Assembly (NCBI GenBank): GCA_021396245.1 | Contig: WNYE01000124.1 | Span: forward strand, 23,196-87,195 | Length of the DNA stretch: 64,000 nt | Direction of reading: 5' to 3' | DNA from: Sporothrix humicola | Taxonomy: Eukaryota; Ascomycota; Sordariomycetes; Ophiostomatales; Ophiostomataceae | Part shown: one piece after another, positions 53,350 through 64,000 of the stretch | Position numbering within the stretch: the stretch's first letter is position 1 | How the letters are laid out: every line of letters begins with the position of its first letter | Notes under the pieces: model-generated | The model's input: only the letters and a program-made list of their open reading frames with translations | Databases searched by the model: none | Told to the model about the DNA's origin: nothing | Position numbers and translations under genes: made by a program

Positions 53350-55087
53350 TTACCGCTTGGAGGCTGTAACAATCAGCGGCTTCGAGAGATCACTGATGCC
53401 TACACTGACCATGTGCGGAACCTTGCCATAAAAGTCCCCATTATCCACAGCAGCACGTTCCTCCTCGTCAGCAAGCTGGAAATCAAATTCTTTGAGCAAT
53501 GTGCTCGTGAGTTTCATGATATTCGTCTGGGCCACAGTCTTGCCAATGCACTGCCGACTACCAAGCCCAAAGTGCATTAGGTACCTGGCACGGGCAGATA
53601 TCTCCGGGTTATTCTCCCAGCGCTCAGGGTCAAACACATTGTGGTTGGGGCCCCAAATTGCTGGGTTGTGATGGAATGCATGATTGCACACAGCCAGAGA
53701 TGTCTGTAAAGTCAAAGATTAGTCATCGAGCTAGGTGGTCAAACATGGAAGGTACGAGGGCAGCCTCAAAAATGACGGCACGGAACAGATAAAGGGAATG
53801 GTAACTTACACCCTGGGGAAAGTGCTCTCCTCCCACGACAACACCTTCTGGCGCCATGACACGTCTGGCCAGCGGCATGGTAAATACTGGTGTTAACCGG
53901 AAATTCTCGCGGATGCAGAGCTTGAGGTAGGGAAGAGCCGCGTCGGCTTCGGTGACGGAATAAGCGGCGCGGCCCGCATCCGAGTTGTGGCCCGCTTTTT
54001 CGTCGACGTCTCCTTCCAGATCCGGCAATTTCTCGTCCAACTCAGCCACGACCTTCTTCAGGGTGTCTGGATAATGCAACAGATGGTAAAGCAGCAGCGT
54101 TGTGGTTGCACTCGTTGTGTGGGTTCCGGCAATGATGAACCCAAAAGCCTCTGCTTCGAGGTCGGTCTGGGTCATGCGCTCGCCCGTCTCGGGATGCGTC
54201 GCCAGGATCAGGTTGGTCAAGATGTCCTTGCGCTGTTGAGTATTGCCCTCTTTGACGCCCTCCAACTGGCCCACACGACGCTTGACGCAGCTGGCAGCGA
54301 GCGCGGCGCACTTGTTGCGGCCCTCAAACAGGTTTTGAAGCGCTTTGCTGGGCACAACCGGCAGCCACTTCTTGAGTGTAAATGTCATGGTAGGCCATGC
54401 ACCTGTAACAGCAGCCAGAAGACTGTGCTCGGCCACGGGGGGTACTCTGGCAGCAGCCGCTTCGGCGTCAATGTCTGCCAATTGCTGGATACCAAAGGAC
54501 TGGCTGAAAGCAAGCTCCCCGAGAACATCAACGACATAGTGGTGGATCAGCATCTTAAGATTGAATGCCTCGCCAGTGTCGGCTTTCTGCTGGATTTTGC
54601 GACGGAGGATGCGGATATTCACGTCGAGGTACTGCTCCATGTCCTTGACGTAGGTCAGGGAAAAGCTGTGGGACATGTGTCGGCGCCGAATGGAGTGCAT
54701 GCCGACGTCGCGCATGCCAAAGACATTGGGTGTCTTGGCGCCGTATGCATCGTAGAATTCAGTCTTTGGGTAATGTCGGCCGCCTTTCTGGTACAGAAGC
54801 GGGATTGCATCTTCGGTGGTGATGCTGATCTTGTCCGGTCCATAACGAACAAAGGGGCTATTGTACTTGGCGTGGAGGTCGGTCAAGTTGTAGGGCTGTT
54901 GCAATGAAAGAAACTGGGAGACCTGCCATAGGTCGGTGATGGAGGCCCAAAATGGCCCTGGGTACTTCGCGAGCGGATGGAACCAACGCTGGTAAATGAC
55001 GTATGCCGAAAGTGAAGCAACGCAGGCAAGAATTATGCCTGCCAGCACTGTCCCCGGGCTGATCTGGGAGAGGAGAAAAGAGGCCAT
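53350..55087 (-). CDS. Cytochrome P450 monooxygenase 2
   Basis: There are two exons, 55087-53810 and 53703-53350, with a 106-nt intron, giving 543 residues. It has an N-terminal membrane anchor (GTVLAGIILACVASLSAYVI), the FHPLAKYPGP hinge, the I-helix motif AGTHTTSATT, a K-helix ENFR and the heme loop FGLGSRQCIG with ligand Cys478. The overall type resembles fungal benzoate-hydroxylase/pisatin-demethylase-like P450s; the substrate is unknown. It is clearly different from P450 1. The absence of CCTCGG-type sites in its promoter separates it from the putative catabolic regulon. Confidence 0.9.
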
Positions 55088-55834
55088 CTTCAGAGGTGAA
55101 AGTTGGCCAGTAAAAATGGATTAAGGTTGCAAATTTGACGATGTCAAACTTGGTAGTGTAAATAATCCCAATTGTCGACTCTCATCATCTTGACATGCCT
55201 GGCATTGTTGTGTTTTTGAAGTATTCAGGACGACTTATTTTCGGCTGTGTCAGATGTAGGAGACGTTTACTCTGGAGCGATCGATGACCCGACTTTGACA
55301 CACTTTCCTCCTCACTCCGTATCCACTAACTGCTTCCCCGGATCTTGTCTGGCGGAAGACGTCCTGACTTGTTTGAGTGGCAGTTCTTGTTGTCGGAAAA
55401 TCCGACCAATGAGAAAATGGTTAGCCGCCACTTACAGCAATGTTCCCACCCATCCCCAATTTTGAAAACGCGGGGGATCAACTGTGGATTCTGCGGCGTT
55501 CAAGAGAGCAACAAGGACGATGTGGAGTACTCATACGATGAAGGTTGGGTTCTTAATTATTTGATTTTTTATGTTCTTTTCTCATCTCGCGTCTCTTTTC
55601 ACAAAAAAGCGCTTACATAATCTAAAAGAGTAATTCTCTTTTTGTGCGTGCAAGGTGTCCATAGCGAAATTTTGTGTGAGAACATACTAAAAGCACTGCT
55701 TAGTCACTTTATTGTCCTAAGAATCTCAGTGTCAAAAATTCGACCCTCTTCCTTCTTCAATTGTTTACTCACATCAACCTATGAATCCGCCCCGACATAT
55801 TGCTTTGTGCTTTGTCGGGCCTTTTACCGCAAAA
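55088..55834. other. Divergent intergenic region, P450 2 / GGCT-like gene
   Basis: No gene or recognised site is seen. The frame of the GGCT-like gene stays open to 55781, giving an alternative start 18 codons upstream. Confidence 0.5.
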
Positions 55835-56344
55835 ATGGCAGCCAAAGAAACATCTACAAGTGCAAATCGAGAAGTGGGCCCACGGCCACTGTTCATCTAC
55901 GGAACACTCTGCGCCAAGCCACTACTTGCATGGGCCGTCACTGGAAGCGCTGGGAATGTCACCACTGTAATGCCCCAACTGCAGCCTGCACAGGTGACTG
56001 GCTACAAGCGTGTTTGCGTGCACCATTGCGACTACCCTGCTGTGGTCAAAGACGATAACGACAACTCCACTGTCGATGGCTTTGTCTTTACACCGAAGAA
56101 CATGTCACAACGGCGCAAGCTGGACGATTTTGAGGGTGAAGCATACAAAGCCATTGCCGTCACGGCCGACTTACTTGGTAACTCCACCCACGCTACCGTT
56201 GATGTGGACATGTACCTGTGGGATGGCGATCTCGAAAAGTTGTCCACAGAGCCCTGGGATTTGGACAAGTTTGTCAGCGAACGGCTCGAAGACTGGCTCG
56301 ACCTCTTTGAAGGAATGGAGATGGTGGGAGATGACGACGATTGA
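55835..56344 (+). CDS. GGCT/AIG2-like gamma-glutamylcyclotransferase-fold protein
   Basis: This is a single-exon protein of 169 residues from the ATG at 55835 (good context AAAAATGG); a start at 55781 would give 187. The family signature Y22-G-T-L binds the substrate's gamma-glutamyl or amine group. The acidic DFEGEAY motif carries the expected catalytic Glu. The fold is the small GGCT/AIG2 barrel found in gamma-glutamylcyclotransferases, gamma-glutamylamine cyclotransferases and plant AIG2. The substrate is not predictable. The protein ends in an acidic tail (DDDD). It is probably cytosolic. Confidence 0.85.
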   Translation: MAAKETSTSANREVGPRPLFIYGTLCAKPLLAWAVTGSAGNVTTVMPQLQPAQVTGYKRVCVHHCDYPAVVKDDNDNSTVDGFVFTPKNMSQRRKLDDFEGEAYKAIAVTADLLGNSTHATVDVDMYLWDGDLEKLSTEPWDLDKFVSERLEDWLDLFEGMEMVGDDDD

Positions 56345-56875
56345 AGGATGGGCCAACCGGTTTTTTGTCATTCATTGAGCCCCCTGGATTTCTCCGTGGT
56401 ATGTTTGTGAGAAGTACTTGAACGCGACCGGAGCAGGAACTAACACCCTTCACCATCTAGGATCCATAAAAGTGACACTCATCGAACCGCAAACAGGAAA
56501 TGCATGGATTATTTCCTTATCAATATCTCCAGGAGTTTGTTGCACTTTAACTCTGCAGTCGGAGGCACCAAAAGTCTTTGACCGTTCGCTGACCAACCGT
56601 CAACAAAGAGCAACAACTCTCTAAAGCCTAAGACAAGAGCGGATACACAACTACAATATCCCCAAGCACCAATTCACACGGCTCCGTTTCTTTGTCGGAA
56701 CTCACAGCAGAAGCAAAATTGATTTTTAATGATGATATTAATTCGTTCGTCCAATACATAGACGTAAAGAAAATACAGATGGGAATTATGATACATGCGA
56801 TCTCGTAAAACTCATAAGAAATAACAAACAAACGACGGGATAGTCATTGTTCTAAAATACTCCCACGTCCCTCAT
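56345..56875. other. Convergent intergenic region
   Basis: It lies between the 3' ends of the GGCT-like and beta-lactamase-like genes. No feature is seen. Confidence 0.5.
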
Positions 56876-58735
56876 TCACTTCAATTCCACCTTGAGCAGT
56901 TTCTCCCGGAAGGCGCTCGGTGTGACAGAGTCAGCCTTGCCGTCGTCGCCCACCTCAAACTGGAACAAGGTGGTGCCAATGCCGCCGTACGTCAGGGCAT
57001 CGACGGTCACCCAGTCGGAGCTGACAAAACCGGGGCCAGAGAACAGCTTGCTGCCAATGGGCAGCTGCGCGCTGGGCTCGTCGGCGGGCGTCAACAGGCG
57101 GAAGCTCGGCTTGTTGGCCGGAGCACGGATCGACGGAACAAGACGGTAAGGGAGCTTGCCAGTGTAGGTGGTGAACTCGGAGTTGAGGACATCCGTCCCG
57201 TTGCTGGTCCAGTTGGAAATGACAAGACCGGGGCCGCCCACGGGCGTTTCGAGCGTCGAGTACGTGGCCGTCTGGTTCACGATCAGTGTGATTGATGAGT
57301 TGCCCGCGACATAGGTGCCGGCGTAGTTGGCCATGGCCTCGACGGCGGCCTGGTTGTCAAGAGCGGGCACCAGTTGGTTAGTGACAACGTCGGCAATGCC
57401 GGCCAGAATCTCAAAGCGGAGCTTGAGTGTGCTGGATGCAGACAGGAGAGTGAATCCTGCATCGTAGTCGGGCAACAGGACGAAAAAGGCACTGTAGGCG
57501 CCCGAGTCACCCGACTTGGTGTACATGTCAACGACCTTGTTGTTGGGCAAAGTGTAACGGTGGATCTCCCAAGGTGCACCAACGGCGTACTGCAGACGGC
57601 CCGTGAACGACACAGGCTTGAGCCAGCGGCGTGTTTCGGCTGGGGACAGCAAGGTCGAATTGAGGATGCCGCGGCCGAGTCGGGCCAGGTCGTTGAGTGT
57701 GGAGGAGGCAGCGCCCGATGCGGCAAACACGCCCGCGCTGATGTCAAAGTAGTCCTGTGGCGTGTCGCCGGGAATGACGCTGCGGTTCCACTCAGACTTG
57801 GGCGGTGTGTCGATGTACGAGGACGACATGTAGAGCGGGTCGAAGACGACCTCTGGCACCATCAGCTCGTAGACCTTGCTGGTAATGTTTTCGATGGCCA
57901 TGCCCAGGAGCGAAAAGCCGTTGTTTGCATAGCCAGGCGACGTCCAGGGGTCAAATGCCGGCGGGCGGTTGGAAACGCTCTCGAGATAGGGAGTGATTGG
58001 ACACAGGCTCACGCCAGATCCACCGCCTGCATTGCTGTCTGACGAGTTGCCCAGCAGGTACTGGACACATGGAGGGTTCTGGAGAGGATCACTCTCGTTG
58101 GCCGGTGGCAGGCCCATGGCGGTCGTGTCAACTTTTCCCAAGAGACCGAGAAGCTCGAGCTCGTTAAGGCTAGGGAAACCATCGCGAGGCACGCCGCTGA
58201 TCTGGGCAGCCAAGTTGCGCGGTGTCACAGCTGTCCAGTTGACCGCTGCCGAGCCACCGGGGTGCTTGTTTTGGTACTCGGTGAGGATGGGGAAAATATC
58301 GTCCAATGGGCGGTCCCAGTCACCAGGTGTGAGCTGCAGCAGGCCAGACAGCACTGTCAAGACCTTGGTGACACTGGCAACACGATAGATGCTGTCGCCG
58401 TCGACCCGGTTGGTGCCGTTGCCAGCCTTGGCGATTTCGTCGGCCGTGTAGTGGAACTGCAGAAGACGGGATGCTTCATTGTCGTGGAGCGAGAAGAGGC
58501 CCAGCGAAAAGGTAAGGTTGCTGATGCCATCCACAGTCTCAAGCGACGTCGAGCCGTTTTTGTTTTCTTGGTAGATATACTCCTGCAGCTTGGTGGTGAT
58601 GTTGCCGAAGGCCTCCGTTACCAGACTAATGTCGCTGGCTATAATAGAAGGCGCCGGCCAGCTGCCAGTCGCAAAATCGGCCAAAACGGCCGGTGCAAGG
58701 CACGATGCCAGAGCAAATGCGTTGAGGAGTTTCAT
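56876..58735 (-). CDS. Secreted class-C beta-lactamase-fold serine hydrolase
   Basis: This is a single-exon protein of 619 residues. A signal peptide (MKLLNAFALASCLAPAVLA) points to secretion. The nucleophile motif is S121-V-T-K124 (in YRVASVTKVLT) and the second motif is Y269-A-N271 (SPGYANNGFSLLGMA), as in class C beta-lactamases, DD-peptidases and related esterases. Many N-glycosylation sequons (for example NIT, NGT, NSS) fit an extracellular protein. The long C-terminal part after about residue 450 looks like the extra beta-rich domain seen in fungal members. The true substrate of these fungal proteins is mostly unknown; some relatives are esterases or acyltransferases. Confidence 0.87.
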   Translation of the reverse strand: MKLLNAFALASCLAPAVLADFATGSWPAPSIIASDISLVTEAFGNITTKLQEYIYQENKNGSTSLETVDGISNLTFSLGLFSLHDNEASRLLQFHYTADEIAKAGNGTNRVDGDSIYRVASVTKVLTVLSGLLQLTPGDWDRPLDDIFPILTEYQNKHPGGSAAVNWTAVTPRNLAAQISGVPRDGFPSLNELELLGLLGKVDTTAMGLPPANESDPLQNPPCVQYLLGNSSDSNAGGGSGVSLCPITPYLESVSNRPPAFDPWTSPGYANNGFSLLGMAIENITSKVYELMVPEVVFDPLYMSSSYIDTPPKSEWNRSVIPGDTPQDYFDISAGVFAASGAASSTLNDLARLGRGILNSTLLSPAETRRWLKPVSFTGRLQYAVGAPWEIHRYTLPNNKVVDMYTKSGDSGAYSAFFVLLPDYDAGFTLLSASSTLKLRFEILAGIADVVTNQLVPALDNQAAVEAMANYAGTYVAGNSSITLIVNQTATYSTLETPVGGPGLVISNWTSNGTDVLNSEFTTYTGKLPYRLVPSIRAPANKPSFRLLTPADEPSAQLPIGSKLFSGPGFVSSDWVTVDALTYGGIGTTLFQFEVGDDGKADSVTPSAFREKLLKVELK

Positions 58736-60028
58736 GTTGATGTGGTTGAAATAACGAATGTGGTTTGGTGATTCATATCTTGTTTGTCATCTTCAATGTC
58801 GGCATGGAGCAGCTCTTATATGTTTTTTTTTCAGTGTCGTTGCCTTACGCATATCCAAATTAATGTGAGATGTTTCGACGTACAACAAAGTAACAAAGGT
58901 CCCGATGGCCAGTACAAAGTTCTGATCGACTCTAACGGCGCCCGTTGAAGTAGAACGCCAAGGATGCGCATCCTGTTTACTGCCGTGGATTCTTGGATGT
59001 TAGTCGTGGCAGTGGTGAGAATCTATGTAAAAATCTCACATTTTGTGGGGAGCCCGCGAGGCTAGGCCTAATCGGGCCACATGGACCGCTGAAGAGGCGT
59101 AGCACGCGTCGCCAGGCTGCACTTACAGCGACAGAGCCGCCGGAAGGAACGACGTCACCGGCACAAAGATTGCGGCACGCCCACCCGGGTCATCTTTTCG
59201 CTTTCATCCCTTTTCTCAATTGAAAAGGCTAACAACAAAGACATAGCTCGCTTATGGTGCCGCAATATTTCTCTACCCCAGATGCCCAGAAAGCAATACG
59301 AGGTTTTGCTGGGCTTCCTTTGTGTCTCTTTCTCAATCCCCACACTGATCGGCAGCTCAACCAAGGACCGCCATGCACTATGACGATATGCTGTCAGGCT
59401 GTACCACAGGGCTATGACAGACGGAAGGAACGCCAGGTGCACTTTCCTCCTGACTGTCCTCGGCGAGCATACATGGAAGGAACGCCAGATGCACTTTCCT
59501 CCCAGCTTCTTTTTTGACGGATCGCACCTGCCATCTCCAGCCATTTCAGCCTAGTAAGGCAACGTCTGAACGCCCGGACGCCCCGTAGCGCCCTGCCGCC
59601 TGCCGCCTAAGACCCCTGGAAATAACCTTAATCCGACGCTACTGGCCATGCTGCAACCCACTCGAGCCACTATCCCACTGTCCCACTGTAGTCCGAATAA
59701 TCTCCCCGATCAACGCCCTGTGCCACAACAGGCACAAGCAAGGATCCCACCGCCTCATTGCGTCTTTTCCCAGCATAGCCCCACTGCCTTTCGCCCAAAA
59801 CATTACGTCGTCCATTTCGATCCCGCATTCAAAAAGAGCTCTTTTCCCGAAATGGCTCAACGCAGCGCTCGTGTTAAAACAGACATTACGCCACGACCAT
59901 AACGAGCAACAAGCGAAGCGAGAAACCAAAAACAAGCGAGACAACACACAACGGCTAACTACACTGCAACTGCCCAGCAATCCCATTAACAATTACAGCG
60001 CCCAGCTCGCCAAACAGCAACGATCACC
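58736..60028. other. Divergent intergenic region with a direct repeat
   Basis: It lies between the beta-lactamase-like gene and regulator 5. No gene is seen. It contains the 28-bp direct repeat listed separately and one CCTCGG at 59458-59463 between the two copies. Confidence 0.5.
59423..59502. repeat. Two-copy 28-bp direct repeat, 52-bp period
   Basis: The block beginning GGAAGGAACGCCAG and ending in ACTTTCCTCC occurs at 59423-59450 and 59475-59502 with one mismatch. Each copy begins with GGAAGGA and ends with TCCTCC, so each is partly palindromic. A short partial copy (GGAAGGAACG) is near 59142. Confidence 0.85.
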
Positions 60029-61675
60029 ATGCCTGGTGTGCCGTCCAGCCGTGGCTGCGACGCCTGTCGAAAACAGAAGAAGAAAGTAGGTGAGAGGCAG
60101 GCAGACAGAACAGGGTGCCAATGGAGAACACTCTTTTATGGTTGACGCCTGCTAACTACTCAGTGCGACCAAGCAAAACCGGCTTGCTCTCGATGCGCGC
60201 GCCTGAAGATTGAGTGCACTGGCAGCGGCCAGCAGCGATACAAGTTCCACAACAACACCGTGACGCAACCACCATCGCGAAAGCGTTCTCCAGGGACAGG
60301 GTCGGGATCAGGATCTTCCGTATCTCCCTCGTCCTCGTCCTCTCAGCTCACGGTGCGGCCAACATATCTCCCTGCCCTTGTCCAAAGCAGCGCACAGGGA
60401 GCCATCATCGGCCAGCTCGTGTCGGCGCTCCAAGTCAGCGATCCCCGCTTCGACCTGTCGGTCTATGGATGCTTCATGAGCGAACTGCCACAGCGGCTCG
60501 GCAGCAGCCCAGCGCTAGATGCCGCTGCAAGCGCATTAGCTTCCACGCTTCCTCTTGTCCTTACACAAACAGGGACAAATGACTACGACAAGTCGCTCCA
60601 GCCCGTGAACCGGGCCACGGTGCCCATGCTTAAGGATTACGGCCGCGCGCTGCAGGCATTGCGGACAGCCCTCTGCGATCCCGTCACGGTTACGTCACCA
60701 AACACGCTCTGTGCGCTCTACCTGGTTGTTGTTACCCAGGGCTGGCTGCAGGGCGATGGCGGGCACCTGCCAAGCCACGGTGAGGCGGTCGCGATGATTC
60801 TGCGGGCGATCCAGCAGAGACAGCCAGACTGGGCCAATCCGTCGGGAAATTCAGGCTGGGGCTCGTTTGAAAAGACCATTACGTCGACGCTGTGTTTTCT
60901 GGTCATCATGGAGAGTTTCATCAATCCCCGCATCAAGCTGGACGACGAGCTGTGGCAGATACCTGAGCCACACGGCCCGCCCAGCCCGGGCGACGAGCCG
61001 GTCAATATCGAGAGCCTGAACAACCGATTCCTGGCGTACATTGTCAAGATCTTGCGCGAGCCGGCCGCCCATCAGCTAGAAATTATCGACGCCTACCACC
61101 GCGTGCGCATCGACCGCAACAAACTCGCCACCCTGCTCGAATCACTGCCCGTCGCTCCCTCCCCCAGCAGCCGCGGCGGCATGACGCCCGTCACGGAGGC
61201 GCTGTGCCGCATCCAGCTTCGGTGGCAGACGGCCTACGCCATGCTCACACTCATCGCCATGCGCATCGGCTCGGTCTTGTCACACGCTGTGCCGCTGCCA
61301 GAAAGCATGGACGCCTTTGCCCTGCTGGATTTGCCCAGTGATTTCAAAACCTACACAGACGACATTGTCGATACGGCAAGCCAGGCCTTGCAGTACTATC
61401 CACTGGGGTCCAGCTTCATGCCGCTGTGTCTCGTCGCGGCATACTCGTCGCTGCCCTTCACGGGCGATGACCCAATCCAGCGCACACGCATCCTGCGTCT
61501 TTTCTCAGAGTACCGCCCGGGTGCCAGCCTTGACAGAGAAGTGTCTGACGTTTCAAATGCCTTGCAACCACACCGTGCACTGGAGAAGATCAATGCGCCT
61601 TTGCCGTCAGTAGCCTGCCAAAACGGCGACTTGGACGACATCATCACCCAATCCGATATGTGCACGATCTTGTGA
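60029..61675 (+). CDS. Zn2Cys6 transcription factor 5
   Basis: There are two exons, 60029-60085 and 60164-61675, giving 522 residues. Exon 1 is only 19 codons and carries the first half of the zinc cluster. Joined, it reads C10-x2-C13-x6-C20-x6-C27-x2-C30-x6-C37. The intron falls exactly before C20, the same place as in regulator 4. The rest has the architecture of the short fungal_trans_2/DUF3468-type factors: a Ser/Gly linker, then helical segments (LALYL...QGWLQGDGG..., TSTLCFLVIMESFINPR). It is nuclear, with unknown targets. It lies next to, and convergent with, the MDR reductase. Confidence 0.87.
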
Positions 61676-61969
61676 AGTTGTATGGTGCTCAAGCGTTCTG
61701 TCATTTCGGTTTTCCTTTTCTTTCCTTGTTTGATTTTTTTTCCTTCTTTTCCTTCTTAGATATCCCGGAATATTGCCCATCCAACGCGCTTAGATTTTTA
61801 GATTTTGAATACAAGAACATAGAATGCACTGAAATTTATTATGACTTTATTGTGGTGGGTAGTTGCGGAATATTAGTGAGAAGAAACTAGTCAACGTCAA
61901 AAGAAATGCACGAGAAACCAATGCCATGATCCAACAGAACTGTCCAATGCAAACGATGGCACCTTCCCA

Positions 61970-63040
61970 TCATGGAGCGCGGACGTTAATCACGACCTTG
62001 CCACGAGCTCTCTTCGTACCAACACGCTCGTACGACGCGAGCAAATCCTTCATATCAAAAACAGAGTCGACCGGCAGCTTTAGCTTGCCCTCTCCCATAG
62101 TCTGTACAAGAACGATTGTGTCATCACGAAGAGGCGGCGAGCTAAAGAAAATGTAGCGACGGGGCACGCCGCCCAACCAAGCCGGCCGCAGCATATTGGA
62201 GACCAAGTTCCCCGTGGTCTTGAGGATGCCTTCCAAGGCACCAATGTTGAGGAGTGCTCCTTCGACTTTGAGGTAGCCTGGAGAACCTTCAAAGAGAGCC
62301 TGGCCTCCAACACAATCCATGATAAAATCAAACGGCTTGTCACCGTATGTCTCGGTCAAAAATGCAGGAAGTGACGCATGCGCCCGGTAATCAACAAACT
62401 CGTCGGCGCCCGAGGCACGGACTGCTGCCTCATTGCCTCCACTGGCAATGCCAACGACATAAACTCCGCGCAGCTTCAGTAACTGGATCAGCACGCAACC
62501 AACAGAGCCGCTGGCACCGTTCACAAGCACACGGTGACCCGTTTGCACACCACTATTGCGAATAAGTTTCAGCGCAGTGCACCCGGACCCAACAATGCCG
62601 GATGCTTGCACAAAGTCGACGGATGGAGGCAATGGCGCTGCTTGTATGCCTGGCACACGCACGTACTCGGCCAGGGCGCCATTGCCCAGTGCCAGGTTGC
62701 CAATTGTGCGGAAGGCGACGACGCGCGTGCCGATGTCGCGTACTTCGTGCGGGGCATTTCTGCCGGCGCCGACCACCTCTCCAGAAAACTCGAGCTCAGG
62801 AATCCAAGTGCTGCTGCTCATGAATGGGAAGTAAGGGATCGTGCCAAGAATCCATTCGCTGTTGAACTGGAGGGCGACGTGCGACACGCGAATCAGAATA
62901 TCAGACGACGAAGACCCGGTGGGGTTGGCTGGCGTGGGAAGATTGTCCAGGAACTTGAGTGAGGTTTTGGGCGACCCACGCTTGGTGCGCGTCCATGCAC
63001 GCATTGTGGGCGGAATGGTGGGAGCTGATGACGCTGACAT
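61970..63040 (-). CDS. Zinc-independent MDR-family reductase (quinone oxidoreductase-like)
   Basis: This is a single-exon protein of 356 residues. The N-terminal GroES-like part (ILIRVSHVALQFNSEW, PELEFSGEVVGAG) lacks the zinc-binding GHE motif of alcohol dehydrogenases. The nucleotide-binding loop is N174-G-A-S-G-S-V-G181, typical of NADPH-dependent quinone oxidoreductases and enoyl reductases. DFIMDCVGG and GALLNIGAL are further family stretches. The likely role is reduction of a quinone or an activated double bond; the substrate is unknown. It is probably cytosolic. No organelle signal is seen. Confidence 0.88.
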   Translation of the reverse strand: MSASSAPTIPPTMRAWTRTKRGSPKTSLKFLDNLPTPANPTGSSSSDILIRVSHVALQFNSEWILGTIPYFPFMSSSTWIPELEFSGEVVGAGRNAPHEVRDIGTRVVAFRTIGNLALGNGALAEYVRVPGIQAAPLPPSVDFVQASGIVGSGCTALKLIRNSGVQTGHRVLVNGASGSVGCVLIQLLKLRGVYVVGIASGGNEAAVRASGADEFVDYRAHASLPAFLTETYGDKPFDFIMDCVGGQALFEGSPGYLKVEGALLNIGALEGILKTTGNLVSNMLRPAWLGGVPRRYIFFSSPPLRDDTIVLVQTMGEGKLKLPVDSVFDMKDLLASYERVGTKRARGKVVINVRAP

Positions 63041-63856
63041 GGTGGGATCTTGGTGCCTGTCAGCACTGTATTGGCGCTGTTGGGTCGTGGAAAAGTTGTC
63101 GGGGAGGGTGAGGCGAACACAATTTATGAGCAGATGAAAGAAGAAAGAAAAGGTTGTGTGAATTGATTAAAGAGGGCGCCGTAATAATTCGTCACTTCAT
63201 TCAGCTGAACGCGTGGCTTTTATTCTGAATGTTCGTGCGTGAAATTCTCCGCGGAACGAATCTCAAAGAAAGTGGCCGTATTGTGGCCGTTAACCCTCCG
63301 CGGAGCTCATTATGGCTAAATCGACTGCCTTTTCAGTGCTGTGTCAGCCAGCTTCAGAGCTATCTGCCTTTCTAGCGTAGATGCGTAAAAGAGGGAAATC
63401 AAGGAAGATACAACCACACTAATAAGCATAACGAAGGAATAAGAAGATAGCATTACAATCGGTATGAATACATGTAAAACGTGAATGGGGAGTAGTATCG
63501 GTAGTGACATAATCATGCAGAGTGCAGATAGTCGCTTGAATTTGACATGTCCTGATTTCGCGGGCCGTTCCATTGCATTCCTGACAGCATTTGTAGCGGG
63601 GCCTATCCAGTGAGTGGCAAGCACATGTCATTAGGCACATGATACCGTCAATATGGCGCCACCACATAATCGGAGCCATTTTGCTGGTCATCGCGGTATG
63701 AGAAGATAATTTGTCCTTCTGCTCTGCGATTGGGTCTTTGACTTGTTTTATTCTTTTATACCTGACTCAATTATTTGATATATTTTCCTTTGCTCGTTTT
63801 TCTTGAACATTTTTTTTTAAATAAATAAAAAAAAAAATAAACCAATACCGTTCGTA

Positions 63857-63909
<53 letters not shown>

Positions 63910-64000
63910 AAAAAAAAAAAAAACACAACAGTTTTTAAGCAAAAATTTAAGAGTGAAAAAAAAATTTTATAAAAATAGTCTATGAGATAAAAGGTTGTAT
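63041..64000. other. AT-rich intergenic DNA at the right edge
   Basis: The left part is the promoter of the MDR gene. The rest becomes strongly AT-rich after about 63700 and ends in A-rich runs. The frames at 63316-63691 show no domain. I see no gene. Confidence 0.5.
63860..63904. repeat. Poly-A run of 45 bases
   Basis: It is an uninterrupted A homopolymer in AT-rich sequence with further A runs on both sides. No element with target-site duplications can be delimited around it. Confidence 0.9.

Noticed and set aside
53350..64000. A secondary-metabolite gene cluster around P450 2, DHA1 transporter and regulators 4-5
   Set aside because: No synthase, cyclase, NRPS or prenyltransferase is present in the window.
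63860..64000. Poly-A tail of a LINE-type retroelement
   Set aside because: No reverse transcriptase or target-site duplication is visible, and the sequence ends here.

Overview
The window is nuclear DNA of a filamentous ascomycete (Pezizomycotina, probably a Sordariomycete). The evidence is short introns of about 50-110 nt with GTRAGT-type donors and CTAAC-like branch sites, monocistronic genes, five Zn(II)2Cys6 transcription factors, two cytochromes P450, several flavin monooxygenases, GC-rich coding sequence and AT-richer intergenic DNA. The genus cannot be told from sequence alone. I place 24 protein genes, one cut by the left edge. I recognise no rRNA, tRNA, CRISPR or intact transposon, and no polyketide synthase, NRPS or terpene cyclase.

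Left edge (2-2932): the 3' part of an intronless gene for an RHS/YD-repeat protein of the Tc-toxin C-subunit type, with a lysine/arginine-rich variable tail. It looks like old acquisition from bacteria.

Main region (about 3.5-46 kb): this looks like a catabolic cluster for a cyclic or branched ketone/alcohol. It holds a CHK/EcKL-type kinase, two Baeyer-Villiger monooxygenases (BVMOs), two paralogous HSL-type alpha/beta hydrolases, an APH-fold kinase head-to-head with an acyl-CoA dehydrogenase, an acyl-CoA synthetase ending in AKI (a peroxisomal PTS1 variant), an SDR head-to-head with that synthetase, and an FMO with an N-terminal extension. A P450, a sugar-porter-type MFS transporter and three FarA/FarB/CTF1-type regulators follow. 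The proposed order is: alcohol to ketone (SDR); ketone to lactone or ester (BVMO); ring opening to a hydroxy acid (hydrolase); CoA activation (synthetase); phosphorylation of the 4- or 5-hydroxyl (kinase); phosphate elimination to an enoyl-CoA (acyl-CoA dehydrogenase); beta-oxidation. The kinase/dehydrogenase pair is what animals carry fused as ACAD10/ACAD11 and what Pseudomonas uses as LvaA/LvaC in levulinate and gamma-hydroxy-acid catabolism. Finding it divergently paired with BVMOs, lactonase-like hydrolases and fatty-acid-type regulators in a fungus is the main discovery candidate.

Control: by eye I find 24 copies of the FarA/CTF1 core CCTCGG/CCGAGG in roughly 16.7 kb of intergenic DNA between 2.9 and 45.7 kb, against about 8 expected at equal base frequencies. 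I find only one in roughly 6 kb of intergenic DNA to the right. This suggests a regulon whose right border lies near 46 kb. Clusters of CCCCAG (fitting the CreA consensus SYGGRG) suggest carbon catabolite repression on top.

Right region (46-64 kb): looser accessory genes. These are a secreted Vgb-like beta-propeller protein (its promoter carries the last CCTCGG of the cluster), a DHA1 MFS exporter, a Zn2Cys6 factor, a second P450, a GGCT/AIG2-like protein, a secreted beta-lactamase-fold protein, another Zn2Cys6 factor and a zinc-free MDR reductase. The window ends in AT-rich DNA with a 45-nt poly-A run. A homopolymer ladder at 25.78-25.95 kb, including 48 G in a row, is a possible assembly artefact.
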